Assembly (NCBI RefSeq): GCF_016920785.2
Contig: NW_024609952.1
Location: 1-64,000, forward strand
From: Ixodes scapularis
Taxonomy: Eukaryota > Arthropoda > Arachnida > Ixodida > Ixodidae
Direction of reading: 5' to 3'
DNA: 64,000 bases
Under the pieces are notes generated by a model that ran no database searches, was not told the DNA's origin, and was given only the letters and a program-made list of their open reading frames with translations. The position numbers and the translations under genes are program-made. Below, piece by piece: positions 12,255-23,300 of the stretch (the first letter of the stretch is position 1; the number at the start of each line of letters is the position of its first letter).

Positions 12255-13205
12255 TTTCACAGATGGAATGAAAGTAACCGGTTAAGTAGGCTGTTTGCTG
12301 TAGGGCAGCCCTCCTTCTCTGTAAGGCGAATCAATCCAAACGCATGCGTTTGTACAGCTGAGCTAGTTGGGTCGATCATGGCTGGGAACCCTATATTCAA
12401 ACGTAAATAAATAAAATCAGTTTTTTTTTTCAAACTCATTTAGTTCACTTATTGCACTGAATTCCTTGACTTCAAAGAAACCCTTTTGAAAAGGCATATG
12501 TATGAGACATTTCTTGTGTCCAATAAAAACATATGAAATATACAAGATATATAATAACTTTTAAGAAGCAGATAAAAACTATATAAGATATATAAGAACG
12601 TATAAGTACGATATAAGAAATTTATAAGACACTTCTCACAAGTTTGTTATATGGTTCTTATATGTCCTTATATAGATCTTATATAGTTCCTTATATGGTT
12701 CTAATATGTTCTTATAGAACTTGTACGATTCATATGTGTTTATCGGAAACATATATTTCCCATACAAATGTTTCAATAGGGAACAAGCGCCCTTTGGTTG
12801 GCCAACTACGTGAGCAAGTAATTAATACGTCAAGAAGTAAACTCATGGTTGAGCTCTTTTGGGTTCCTAGCCACACTGAAAAAAGTGCAATAAAGATTCA
12901 GACCGAGCCGCAAGTATCTGCATAAACAGGGTGATCGATGTCAACAGCATTCCGGTCACTGACCACAGAGAAAGTAAAAAAAAAGAAGATAATATTCTCA
13001 TGGCAGCTGGAATGGGACTTTGATCCCCGCAAAAGCCTCATTTTGTTAAACCAATTTTGAGCGATTGGCGCAGCGCCAGACACCGAGAATAGTTCTACTA
13101 ATTAGTCTTGCGCCGTCTACGAGTTGGCCACACGCATCTCACCCTCGGCTATCTTTTAAGAAGAGATGAACAGCCATTTGGTCTTCACTGCTCCTAGGTC
13201 ACATT
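12255..13205 (+). pseudogene. LINE RNase H and C-terminal tail remnant
   Basis: IFTDGMKVTG near 12253-12283 corresponds to the RNase H FTDGS box. SSLIALNSLTSKK just before 12480 is the middle helix, and LFWVPSHTEKS (about 12855-12890) is the late WVPSH box. Around 13120-13200 the sequence resembles the tail of I-like elements (LRVGHT..LLRRDEQPF type). The MITE at 12481 lies between the second and third boxes. Confidence 0.65.
12481..12781. mobile_element. Palindromic MITE, copy 1
   Basis: The whole 301-bp element is a near palindrome rich in tatataag / cttatata units. Outer ends are CCCTTTTGAA and, inverted, CCCTATTGAA. Further in, tttcttgtgtccaataaaaa is mirrored near 12735-12760. The flanking dinucleotide is AA on both sides (12479-12480 and 12782-12783). 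A second copy with the same ends lies at 63616-63920. It interrupts a LINE RNase H domain and so is younger than that LINE. The superfamily is uncertain. Confidence 0.8.
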
Positions 13206-13215
13206 CTACTTTTTG

Positions 13216-14280
13216 TACACAGTTTCAAGAGGAACTTCGCACGTATTTAAAAAAAAAAAAAAGCTGAAAGTATATCAATATTGTGATTTTTTTCACACAA
13301 AGAGGCTAACACACAAATTAATGGGACGTTAAATATTTTTTTAGAAATGCCTTCTCAGAGATTGCATAGAATGCTTCGTGAAAGGCGGGCATGCTTCAGC
13401 ACCAGTAACAGATTACATGACAGCGACTTAACAGAAGTCTAGTGTGCGATGGCCATGGGAATCACGCCTTTCATATTAGCGAGAGCACCGTCGTATGGTC
13501 CCCTTCCAGTATATAAAAGCTCGCGTGTGGAAATACGAAGCGATTGCAAGTTTTCGAGCACTGGTCACGACAGACTAGCTGCCATTCATATGATACAAGA
13601 TCAAAAATTATCAAGAAACATCATACAGCCGCTTGTCACCACGCCTAATATACGCATGGGTATCATTGCTCCCAAAAGAACTGAGATTTTTTAGGTATAT
13701 TTACCGGTGTTTGTTTGCAAACAACTTGCTACCGCCTGCACACGTCGGATCCCTGTGCGCTTCCGGTTTTTCTCTTAATTTCCTTTTGTTTCGCATCTTT
13801 TTGTGTTTTTTACTGCTTTCTTCAGTGCACACAGTTTCTCATGAATGTATTACAAATACGTATCAGACGCAAAATATTCTTGAACGATCGCTGTGCATTG
13901 CTAAAGGAACAATAAATAGACTATCGGAAATCTACTGGGGCACCCTCATCGTATAAACTCCCGCCAAATGTGGTTAATAGTTGCAGCTGTTCTTTTGCAG
14001 AGTTCAGTTAATTTTTATTCCGCTTACTTGAAATTTTTACTTTTTTATCGTGAAATTACCCGATTAAATTTCAGTGCTAATTGGGTTGACGACAGTGTTT
14101 AAAAGTAAAATGTCGCGTTGTTTATATCAGCTGGAGACCTAGTTTAGTGTCAATGCACTCTCTCAAAAAATATCATCACCAAAAATAATCCTCCCAGTGC
14201 GTTCAATGACTCCGAGGGTGTTGTTATCCGCTTGTCTTTTTAGTCGAGTGTCTTTTTATTCATATTTTTGTTTAGCTTAG
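13216..14280. other. No gene recognised; TATA-like site present
   Basis: A TATA-like sequence TATATAAAAG occurs at 13510-13519, followed by GC-containing sequence, and could belong to an LTR or an unidentified promoter. No downstream coding frame can be supported. Confidence 0.35.
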
Positions 14281-14439
14281 GAATCCAGTAAAGGAACTAC
14301 CATGTCTCGCATACAAGCGTTCTTAGCTGTTGAATAAGTGCGGAATCGTTCACAAAAAAAAAACAAAAAACATTTCCATCTAGAAAAAAAGACCTGCGGG
14401 ATATTTACAAAATATACAGGGAAGGCCTGCTCAATGGTG

Positions 14440-14800
14440 TCCTGGTATCTTCCTCGGGATCTTTCTTTTTCTGGTTCCACATCTTCTTTCTTCCTCTCGC
14501 CACACGCATTGCAATCCCAAAAGCACCGAAAATCCACAACACGCTCCCCCCGAAATGAGCGGGTTCATAAACGCCCATTCAATTTACGAGTTTTATGGGG
14601 TATAAACGTCTCACAAGTGGCTTGGACAATTGTCCATTCGGTAAATGCACTAAGCATGATCTTACAATTTTATTCCTGTCGTAAAAGAGTTCTTCAACAC
14701 GTCCGGTTTGTCACATGTGTAGCAGCGTCTTGCATATTTCAACAAGCACCAGGTCTCCTCCTCGTAGTGTGCTCAAGTGGCGGCTTGGATAGACTTGTGC
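14440..14800 (-). pseudogene. BEL/Pao integrase C-terminal remnant
   Basis: LRRGDLVLVE (about 14740-14770) matches the GDLVLVED block at the end of BEL/Pao integrases. Lower down, a frame reads similarly to the PVRRLYPIKL block with stops in between. A 212-codon plus-strand frame over the same bases is its antisense shadow. Confidence 0.6.
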
Positions 14801-16125
14801 AGAATGCAGCTGGAGGAGGTATTCGCTGCACCACCTTCTTTAAAAGTGATCAAGATGCATTTGATGATGGTTCCACAGGCACGTCAAATCCTTTTTGCTA
14901 CGGACCTGTGAACTCGATTTGTGTTACGTATGAAGTGAAGCGAGGCTGCTTCCTGTCAGAAAGAGTGTATGAGTGAGCACGTCTTCCTCACCTGGTGAAG
15001 TATGTAGAAATGTGAGCGATCTTGAATGTATCATGTGCGCCAGCTTGGTTTAAAAAGCTAGACTCTCTCATAGCAAACAGAGGTGCCACCAAGTTCTTTT
15101 TAAAAAAAACTCGAGAGCCTGGGCCACCGCCTCGGAGTACCAAAACAATGACGGATGGCGCACCGTCGGTGGTAGGAGCAGATGTGGTTTTCTAACCGAC
15201 CTGATCTCCTTGCTTCGCTTGTGTGGGTGGATCTCTACACCAACAAAATGCAGCTCGGGCTCGTTGGAACAGAACATTAGGCGTTCCGGCGACTTCCAGA
15301 CGAGCGGCTATAGGACGGGATTTGTGAAGGGCTAGCCGTGAAGACCTGGGTCAGTCTGGAGCTCTGCCAGCGTGTCCGCGCCCTGTTCCGCGATCGCATC
15401 TTTTTGAAGACATTCCTTGTACGATATCTTCACTGTGATCAGCTCCGGTTATCTTTCTTCTGATTTTATGACAGCGAGCAGCCCTTCTTTCAGGTAGCCT
15501 TGCTGTGTAGTCGCCGGGCGGACCGGTAGCTTGAGATGCTTGCCGACAAACTCGTAGAAACCGCTGCACGCGTGATGGAAGTAGTTCCGTGCGAGAATAT
15601 TTAGAAACTTTAGCCCTCTGGTCACGCAACGCGCGCCCCTGCATCTCGTTGGTGTAGCATGCCGAACGCTGAAATCTTCCTTCATAGCCTTCAGGTTGGA
15701 AAAGTTGAAGACAAGATGATGGTCCCGTCCTAACCCTTGTATCCTTCGACTGCTCAGGGCGACGACAAGCGTACGTGAGACGACGGAAAATACCACCACT
15801 ACGGAGTAAGCGAAGAGCTCTTTGTAGGCCATTCTTCGGTTTGTTCCATTTAGTTTAAGCAACTTCTTCGTCGACGCCTGATTGCAATACACCATGTCCG
15901 ACTGCAAAATGCGCTCGTCGTTGTTCTCTTTCGCAGACACTCGCCATCTCGAAATAATTGTGAGCGTACGACACAATCATATTCGGACCCTGCCACGCAT
16001 CGGATACTCCTGACATCCTTGATTTCAAGCGGCTCTCAGGAGTGTCATCCAGTCGGATTTGAACCTCGGGCACGACACTGTCAATTTCGTTTAAAAATTC
16101 CAGACTCTGGCCCTCATTCATGACT

Positions 16126-16803
16126 TCAGGGCGTGTTCACGAAGACAGCTGATGCTGCCGGTAGTTCCTCTGAGTGGTTAATTTCGAGGAGCGCTGAGGA
16201 CGCGGCGAATGACTGAATTTGGGTCTCCCGCCTATGTCCTGTAAGTGCACTTTCCGACGCAAGTGATGTCTTCTTGAATTCGTTCTTCGTAGTCGTTGTC
16301 GTTCTCTTGCCACTCAGGTTTACGAAAATCAAGGGTCCAACGGAATGTTCATGCTTCGTCTTGGCGGTGATATTCTCAGCGTCGTCGTCGTTTTTGTTAG
16401 AGCCCCCATTGGTTGTACTGCAGGTCAAGGGAATCTCAAGTGATGTAGGACCTTGAAAAGTCCACCCATAAGTTGTTTTGTGTGCTATAATTCTTTTGTG
16501 GCTGGGGAATTCTTGTACCTGTTCTTTTGTGATCTTCCAAAGTTTGTCAGACCCGACAAGCGTACGTATGCCAGGAACTGAGGGAAGACCTGGGAACCAT
16601 AGCTCGTTTGCGACATGCCTTCCCTTTTCCTTGACGCTAATTGGAAATTCGCTGTCGGTTTGTACCTGCACAATATCCTTGCAAATAAAGGAAAATTCTA
16701 CGGCTTCAAGTGAACACTCTGTGCTATCAAACTGACTGCAAAGGTGCAAGTGGATGAGTCGCAGTTGAGGAGGTTCGGCGTTTGCGTTCCCGAACGTGTT
16801 CAC
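16126..16803 (-). pseudogene. BEL/Pao protease-region remnant
   Basis: The frame contains PGIRTLVGSDKLWKIT followed by TTYGWTFQGP, which corresponds to the IDILIGSD...TKLGWVLSGP pattern at the end of the Pao aspartic-protease-like region. The catalytic portion upstream is not clear in the same frame. A 225-codon open frame survives. Confidence 0.7.
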
Positions 16804-16920
16804 ACGGAGGCTGATCTTTTCCAGACCTTCGAGGTTAAGTAGGCGGGTCTAATCCGTGCTAGTCCGCTGTCCCCTGTCTCCCTCCGTCAATGATCGCTCG
16901 GAAGTAGCAGCTTTGGTCCT

Positions 16921-17127
16921 CTAAGACAGCCCAGGCCTGGAACGTTTCGAGGAGAAACTCGTTATGAACGCTACATCATTCCACTTTTTAGTGCATAGAA
17001 AACACCGCATGTCACCCGACAGTCGCTTTCTCTTTTCCTCATGAGGTACATCAGTAGAGCAGGTCTCAGTTGAGTGCCTACTCGATTTGCACAAAAAGCA
17101 ACCAAGTTCCGTCTTTGTCTGTAACAC
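16921..17127 (-). pseudogene. BEL/Pao Gag cysteine-knuckle remnant
   Basis: Contains CFLCKSSRHSTETC, a C-x2-C-x4-H-x4-C knuckle, followed by a second MRCFLCTKK start. In BEL/Pao Gag proteins two or three such knuckles follow the DUF1759 domain, and the spacing here fits. Confidence 0.65.
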
Positions 17128-17605
17128 TGCAGCTGCAGAGCTCGCCGATAGTCGTGTGTGGCATATCTGATTTTTTGTAGCTCCTGTGCTCGTAGTTTCA
17201 GCTATCTCAGCTCGTTCTCTACTTTAAACTTTGTTGCAATGGAAGCTCAAGATATTTAAGAGCTCTCCTCCGACTAGCTCAGTTGTCAATGGGTTGTTGA
17301 CTAGGACAGCCGAGCCGCTGCTTCAAGCGCCTTCGTTTTCGGGTCTTTCTTGTGTGGCTTCGGATTACGTCGTTGGGTTTGTGGAGCTAGCTATCGGTAG
17401 TGGTACAGGAGCAGATCTTTTGGTAACGCCTTTAGTAGGATGTCGCACATCATTGTTGAGTATGGCTTTGATCCAATTCCAATAACCTTTAGACCTCAGA
17501 TGTCTAGTTGAAGAGGATCCTGCATCCGGCGTAGACCTCTGGTGTCGTTGTCTGAGATAACGTGAGGCATCGTTCGCAATTTGCCCGATGATCTTGCTCA
17601 GTGCG

Positions 17606-17905
17606 TCACCTGTCTGCGAATCTAGAAGAAAGAATGTCGATCGCGCATTTGTAGCAGGCGTCCGTGGCTTGTAGCCCTGGGTTGGCTGCAGCTGCTGAAT
17701 TGGTGAGAAGGGTCCGCAGATAGTGAAATTTCTGCTGACATGGGACGCTCTCGTTCTCATCCACTGCGCTGAAGAATTGCTCCCAGAAGCTCTGCCATTC
17801 ACCGATGTCGCCGTTAAACGTCTGGGGCTGTAACTTTGGAAGCTTGATGCCAGTGCGGTTGTTCTGGGTTCTTTCTGGGTCCGGTGTTGTTGACTGCGAC
17901 GACAC
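17606..17905 (-). pseudogene. BEL/Pao Gag (DUF1759-type) remnant
   Basis: The frame reads KLPKLQPQTFNGDIGEWQSF and then KFHYLRTLLTNSAAAA, the characteristic start of the Pao Gag domain (KLPKLELPKFDG...W..FW..F.....KF.YL...L.G.A). A longer frame (17365-18171) overlaps it in another phase, so a frameshift lies within Gag. Confidence 0.75.
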
Positions 17906-18218
17906 CGGTGGCGGCAGCGGTTGGACTTCGCTTTGCCGGAGGGATGACGCTTTGAGACCTTTTTGGTAGCCAAGTCGTCGTACTCGACTACGGTGCTGTA
18001 TTCCGCAATGAGCTCCCCATCGGTCATACAGTCTTCCATCTCGGAGTTTATTTGAGGTAGCTCGCTCTTGCTTGTCGTCAGCCGTTCCAGCGGCGAGGTT
18101 AGCGTGGCCGAATCTGCAGTTTCAAGAGCTGCAGTAAATTTTCCGAATTTTGCAGAACTGCTTTTTAACACCTCAGTTAAATTTCCGCCGAGTTGTGTTT
18201 TATGTATTTTAAGTGCAT

Positions 18219-18238
18219 GGGGGGGGGGGGGGGGGGGG
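18219..18238 (+). repeat. Homopolymer of 20 G
   Basis: Uninterrupted guanine run. Similar G or C runs recur across the window at 31295, 31443, 33812, 22250 and 10154. Confidence 0.9.
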
Positions 18239-18489
18239 CAACTCGGTGTGAACGAGCTCGAGTGCGTAGTATTGGCTAATGCTTAATCGCCATTTTAACA
18301 CATAATTCACGCACTGAATGCGCGAGCGCGTCACGCGCTGGTCCACCTAATACAACAAAGCATGTCATCACCCTGGAACAAACAGACATGCAGGCACCGT
18401 AATTTAATGAACACAAAGTGTACTCGTACTAGTAGGATCGCTCTGCGATAAACATGCTTTTCATCGCAAATTTTATGTGGCTTTGAGGT

Positions 18490-19255
18490 CAATTTTTTTG
18501 CGTATATAAATGACATTTTGAATGAAATTGATCCATCTGTTGAAGTCCGCCTTTTTGCAAACGATTGTCTAATGTACATAAAAGTTAATTCAAAAAGGCA
18601 CCGAATGCTATTAAATGACTTGTTAATCACTGTGCACGAGTGGTGTCACAAATGAAGTATGAAAATACTTTTTTAAAAAGACAACTTCTGTAACAATCAC
18701 AAAAAAAAAAGTCGCCTAGCATATTCCTGTATTCCTCTAATGGTACGCTTTTGCAGCAGTCTGAAACATTTAAATACTTAAAGGTCACAATTTCTAACGA
18801 TCTAAACTGGAAGGTACGTATAGAGAATGTCTGTGGTGCGGCTTGGTGAAAACTTGGGTTTTTAAGACGGGCACTCAAAAATACAATGTCTGAAGTTAAA
18901 TTATCCGCGTATAAGACTGCTTCGATCATCTCTTGAATACGCGTACGTGATCTGCGATCCATATGTCAAGTATCAGATAAAACAAATTGAGCGTATCCAG
19001 CGGCGTGCAGTAAGATTCGTTTATTCAGAGTATCGCTGCTCGGTATCGGTAACAGAACTATTAAAAAAAGCGGGGCAGCCAGCCTCGGGTCATCGGAGGA
19101 AAACGGGAAAGTTGAAATTTTTCTGTCAACTCTACATTATAACATCAGTTCGAGTGACTATATTCAGCTTCCTGGAGGAAGGTCACCCAGAGTTAATAAC
19201 CAGTTTGGAGTCAAGGCGCATTTCCTAAATCTCAATGTTATTAATTATTTTTTTT
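18490..19255 (+). mobile_element. CR1-like LINE reverse transcriptase fragment
   Basis: The plus strand encodes YINDILNEIDPSVEVRLFAN, where the catalytic FADD box is altered to FAND at about 18553-18564, then LLITVHEWCH. After frameshifts it encodes thumb-type blocks LEYAYVICDPYVKYQI and IQRRAVRFVYSEY around 18925-19030. The fragment is truncated at both ends. CR1/L2-like is my best clade guess. It lies beyond the 3' end of the SEC14-like gene. Confidence 0.7.
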
Positions 19256-19700
19256 TTTTATATTTGAGGAGTGGAATAGTTTAGATTGACAATGCCGAAG
19301 ACGCACTAGTATTCTTTCGTGGTGATCAGATTCGGAGGTGTCGTTTGACCGAAAGTATGCTCATATGATTGTATTGTGGTGATCGTTCTCGACCTTCGGT
19401 TCTTTGATTCTGATGTTTTATTGCTGTATACTCCTGAAACAGCTCGAAAGGGCTTTCAGTATTGTAAGTAAAAAAAATATATTACATAAATGGATACCGA
19501 GCGACCATCTGCTGACAGAGCATATGCTATACCACAAGCTACTTCCTTCAATTGGAGTCCCCTCCCTACTAACGAGGTATCCAGAGGAAACTTGTGCCGG
19601 TAATCTCCAAGGTCACGCGCCGAGCATGATTTCCGAGATTCTTGGCGTGGTTGGTGAAGCAGGGTCAACGATGAAGGTTAAAAAAGAAATGTTTGTCATA
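19256..19700. other. No gene recognised
   Basis: Sequence between the LINE fragment and the presumed end of the SEC14-like transcript. Nothing in it can be named. Confidence 0.4.
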
Positions 19701-19702
19701 GG

Positions 19703-19708
19703 TTTATT
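19703..19708 (-). terminator. Poly(A) signal AATAAA of the SEC14-like gene
   Basis: First AATAAA on the minus strand after the stop codon at 20221. It implies a 3' UTR of about 530 bases. The cleavage site is inferred, not visible. Confidence 0.5.
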
Positions 19709-19820
19709 TTGAAAAACTCCACAGATCATAACATTTCAATGTAATATGCACGGCAAAACACTTCTGACCGGTACCGTTCTTTTACAGAGTTATTATGTCG
19801 GTTTATGTTTTCTCTATTCC

Positions 19821-19862
19821 AACATCCAGGAGCGCGCACCGTGCGGGCACGCTCCTGGATGT
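19821..19862 (-). repeat. Strong hairpin in the presumed 3' UTR
   Basis: The arms acatccaggagcg and cgctcctggatgt pair perfectly, and the stem extends with one mismatch toward a short GC-rich loop. It lies about 360 bases after the stop codon of the SEC14-like gene, inside the inferred transcript. Confidence 0.7.
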
Positions 19863-20220
19863 GAAGTTGGCACGATCTCATTAGATATATAAATTTTATC
19901 GCCTTCATTTTTTAGCTCGAGCGGAGCTTTTGGCTCGAGTGAGAAAACACATGGAATAGCAAGCCTACCAAAGTTACCTTTCGCTCGCACTTCTACTCCC
20001 ACTGACACCGATAGTGTTATAGTCGAAACGCCATGGGGGTAGCTGTATTCACAGCATGTCTCTAGTTGTCTTGTTATGAAAGTAACCAATATTAGGAATA
20101 CCCTGACTGAAAAGTCATTTAGTTACGTTAGTACAAACTTAAAATACACAAAAAAGTCTTCATGATGTTTAAGTCTGATCTGAGATAGTGATTTGGCAAA
20201 AGGAAAAAAGATAACAATCA

Positions 20221-20324
20221 TCAGCTTCCTGGGGCCAGGACTTCGTCAGAGCTTTTGACTTGGAAAACGTAGGAAAGCTGCTTCTTGGAAAACCAGCTAT
20301 AGCTGTTGTCAAACCTGAAAATGT
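20221..20324 (-). CDS. SEC14-like gene, exon 12 (stop codon)
   Basis: Residues 360-393 plus stop (104 bases, from phase 1). The acceptor follows a run of 16 T then cag. The split codon gives tyrosine, followed by IFRFDNSYSWFSKKQLSYV, a clear match to the YVLRFDNTYS....K.V.Y end of the GOLD domain. TGA at 20223-20221 is followed at once by a second in-frame TGA on the minus strand. Confidence 0.92.
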
Positions 20325-23300
20325 CTGAAAAAAAAAAAAAAAACAGGTTGTTTGAAATTGCTATATTTTTAGCACAGCTAAATACCATATATCATCTTCA
20401 TCTTACGACAAAGATGGCTTTGCCCGTCCCATTTATCTCGTCATTAGTGGGCAGTCAATCAGGCACCACTGACCTGCAGGTTATCCAACGACTTTTTGAA
20501 TAGAATAAATTCACTGCATTGTCACAGAAAAGCAAGCTGAATCAAAGTTATGAGACAATAAAAATTCCACTCAGTTGTATTCCTTCCTCCAGAATATAAT
20601 ATAGAGTCGGTATTCATTAATCGAACTTTGTCGTACCAGTATCAAAACCGAAAAACAAAGCATTGGAGTCTGCTAATAAAAACGTACATGCCTTAGCACA
20701 CAACTAGAAAAACCGAGCAAGACCCTTCATGCAATCAGACCAGGACCAGTTAACCACGTGGTGTTCTTCGTGGCTAATGCCCCTCAACCACAACAAAACA
20801 AACATATGTCGTTTACCGAACGCTCCTCTCAGACTCCAACTTCTTACCTTCTGAAGACAATACTGTCGAAATCACTTCTACGAATAAGTACCTGGGTGTC
20901 CACTTTCAGTCTGATTTGTTCTGGCACTACCACATTGATCTCACCCTTGCTTCCGCTAACCATTCCCTTAGATTCATAAAGCACAATCTTAAACAAGCAC
21001 CCGTGAACTTACGAAAACTTGCTTATATCACTCCAATCCGCCCCAAAATTGAATATGCTTCTGCCATATGGAATCCTGAGCAATCCTACATTATAAGTAA
21101 CCTCGAGTCCCTGCAGAACCATGCTGCGCGTTTCATTTGCTCTGACTACTCTCCATTTTCCAGTGTCGCCGCAATAAAAAATCAAGTTGAGTTGAATGAC
21201 CTAACACGCCGCCATAAACATGGCCGTCTGTCATTATTTCACAAGCTCAAACTCCATGCATCGCTTACCGACGAATTTTTTTAAATCCCTCCCCCATTAT
21301 TTTTATCCGTCGCGATCATTCATTCAAAGAAACGCCCATCACATGTCACTCATCAAGTTACGCCCGATCATTCATACCACGGACCATAATCGAGTGAATC
21401 AAACTACCGGTTCACATTGCAACTGAACTAGGTATGTCTAACTTTCAAGAGCTAGTGCGAAGTTATGCTAATACTTTAGGTACTTTTTTGTTCCTTGTTC
21501 TCACATTGTCTTTGTATAATTTTTGTGTCTTATCTGTGAACTACAATATGTAAAGCCTCATACCTTTAGGAATATTTTGATTAAGTAAATAAATAAATAA
21601 ATATGCGTCTATCTTGCAGGAAACAGGACTAAGGAATCCGGAGCGGAACTACGTCTGCTACTTGCACAGCGAATTGCATCGACGTCAGAACGCGCCGAGC
21701 TCTGATTGGCTCTAATGGGCAGACCTCATTGCTTTGAGAAGCGCAAGTTCGCCTGCTTCTTTTGCAGGGGTTATGGTGATGTCAGAACGCCGAGCTCTCG
21801 GACTCTGACTTGAAGGATGGTGGGTAGACCTCAAGGTAGCTTGCTTTAAGGTCTACCCGTTATCTTTGAATTAGAGCCAATCAGAGCTCGGCGTTCTGAC
21901 GTCACCATAACCCAGCAAAAGAAGCAGACGAACTTGCGCTTCGAATAGATGCCTTGAGGTCCTCCATCTTTTTAATTGGAGCCAATCACATCTCGGCATT
22001 GTTCTGACGTCCCCACAACCCCTGCAAAAGAAACAGACGAACTTGCGGTCCGTGTAGGGTTTCTCAACCTCCACGGAACATGCGCTTGACTCGAATACAT
22101 TGAGATTATAACCGGTGCCTATAAGAAAAGCAGATGTGAAAAAAGAGTAGTTCCCGAAGAGAAGGAAACAGCTCCGAGGACCGTTCAGCAAAGACCACCC
22201 ACAAGTTAAAGCCTCCTCCCTCCACCCTCCTCCTCCTCCTTCCTCCTCTCCCCCCCCCCCCCCCCCCAGAAGCGTCGTCAATAATGGAACCACGCATCGC
22301 CGCCTATACCGTGTGACGGTATCGTCGACAGCGCGTCTTGTTATGTGCACAACGAGCTCGACGTTAGGATGACGCGACGCCAAGACAGACGCATATCTCG
22401 GTTACGGTGACTCTCGTTCACCGTGCTTCGCCGCTTGCAGCGGTTCGGGGACTCACTAAAAACGGCGTCATGCGCAGGCCCTGTATTCCAGGTGGTAGTG
22501 GTTCAGTGCGGGTTGTGTTCCCTGTGAACACAAAATAAAGTAATAGTTGAAGCTGTCTCCTTGTGAAACATTTTTTTCTTGCTCAAGTACAGCTTTAATA
22601 CGGGCCTTTTCAATTCCCCCTCATAAAAAAGAAAAAAAAAAAACCAAAAGAAATCGGCTCGGGGATTTAATTTAAGGAACAGTCAGTATTTATCCCCCCC
22701 CCCCCCCAAAAAAAAAAAAAACGCTGAACATTATCAACAATTTTACCTCGTGTTTTTTTTTTTTTTTGTATCTACTTTACCAGTTTTGTTTTTAGACTGC
22801 CAGGCGCCATGAATATCTGACTCGACCGAGAAAGCTACACCGGGCGAACCTGTCGTGACAGCTTTTTGAAATATACGCTATATATAAAATATATATTGAT
22901 ATATATATGCAGAAGAACTGAAGTGTGTGCGTGCAGAGCTTGGGTCGACGCTAAAGGTGCTCGATCAACCCAGCACCCATAGCACTGGCTGCATGGCCAC
23001 AGAAAGCTGCCCCTGAGTAGGGTCATAAGGTGCGCAAGCAATATTGACAATAGCAGCCTCACATGTCCCTGGCTCAGCGGAGAGTCGCCCATTTTCAGCA
23101 ACCTGATCGCACTTGACCTTGCTGACTCCCAAGACCTCCTTCGGCTCGGCGTGTTCTCCCGAAATGTGCAGGACACCGAAGCCAACGTCGTGGCCGGGAC
23201 TCGTTTGGAACTTCCACGACAGGGTTAATCCTTCGCTGTCTACCTTCACGGGTACATCCATTTTCTGTCCACGTTCCAGGAAACAGGTGGTGGCACTGGG

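Larger units (their letters stand above)
7690..13215 (+). mobile_element. Decayed I-like non-LTR retrotransposon (LINE)
   Basis: Pieces occur in the order expected for an I-clade LINE: GC-rich leader (7690-8090), ORF1 with CCHC knuckles, APE endonuclease, reverse transcriptase, and RNase H with a C-terminal tail. Every part is broken by stops and frameshifts. The RNase H part plus tail (12255-13205) supports the I-like assignment. Two things interrupt it: a gtgtttgacac repeat (10951-11020) inside the RT region and a palindromic MITE (12481-12781) inside RNase H. Its exact ends are uncertain, and Jockey-like relatives are an alternative. Confidence 0.75.
14280..18175 (-). mobile_element. Decayed BEL/Pao LTR retrotransposon
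   Basis: On the minus strand from 18175 downward the order is: a Gag region of the DUF1759 type, a cysteine knuckle region, a protease-region domain typical of Pao polyproteins, unassignable degenerate sequence, and an integrase C-terminal block near 14736-14767. It spans about 3.9 kb against the usual 6-7 kb, so most reverse transcriptase and integrase sequence is deleted or unreadable. I could not identify matching LTRs. A run of 20 G (18219-18238) lies just upstream of the Gag region. Confidence 0.75.

Noticed and set aside
14338..14976. Longest plus-strand frame here (212 codons)
   Set aside because: It is antisense to the BEL/Pao integrase C-terminal remnant and has no recognisable domain.
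19814..20089. Minus-strand frame with YSYPHG considered as a last SEC14-like exon
   Set aside because: No acceptor gives the needed phase, and a far better match was found at 20221-20324.
22965..23062. Exon 11 reading through to the stop at 22965 as the gene's C terminus
   Set aside because: The residues after the donor do not match the GOLD domain end, whereas exon 12 at 20221-20324 continues the motif in the right phase.
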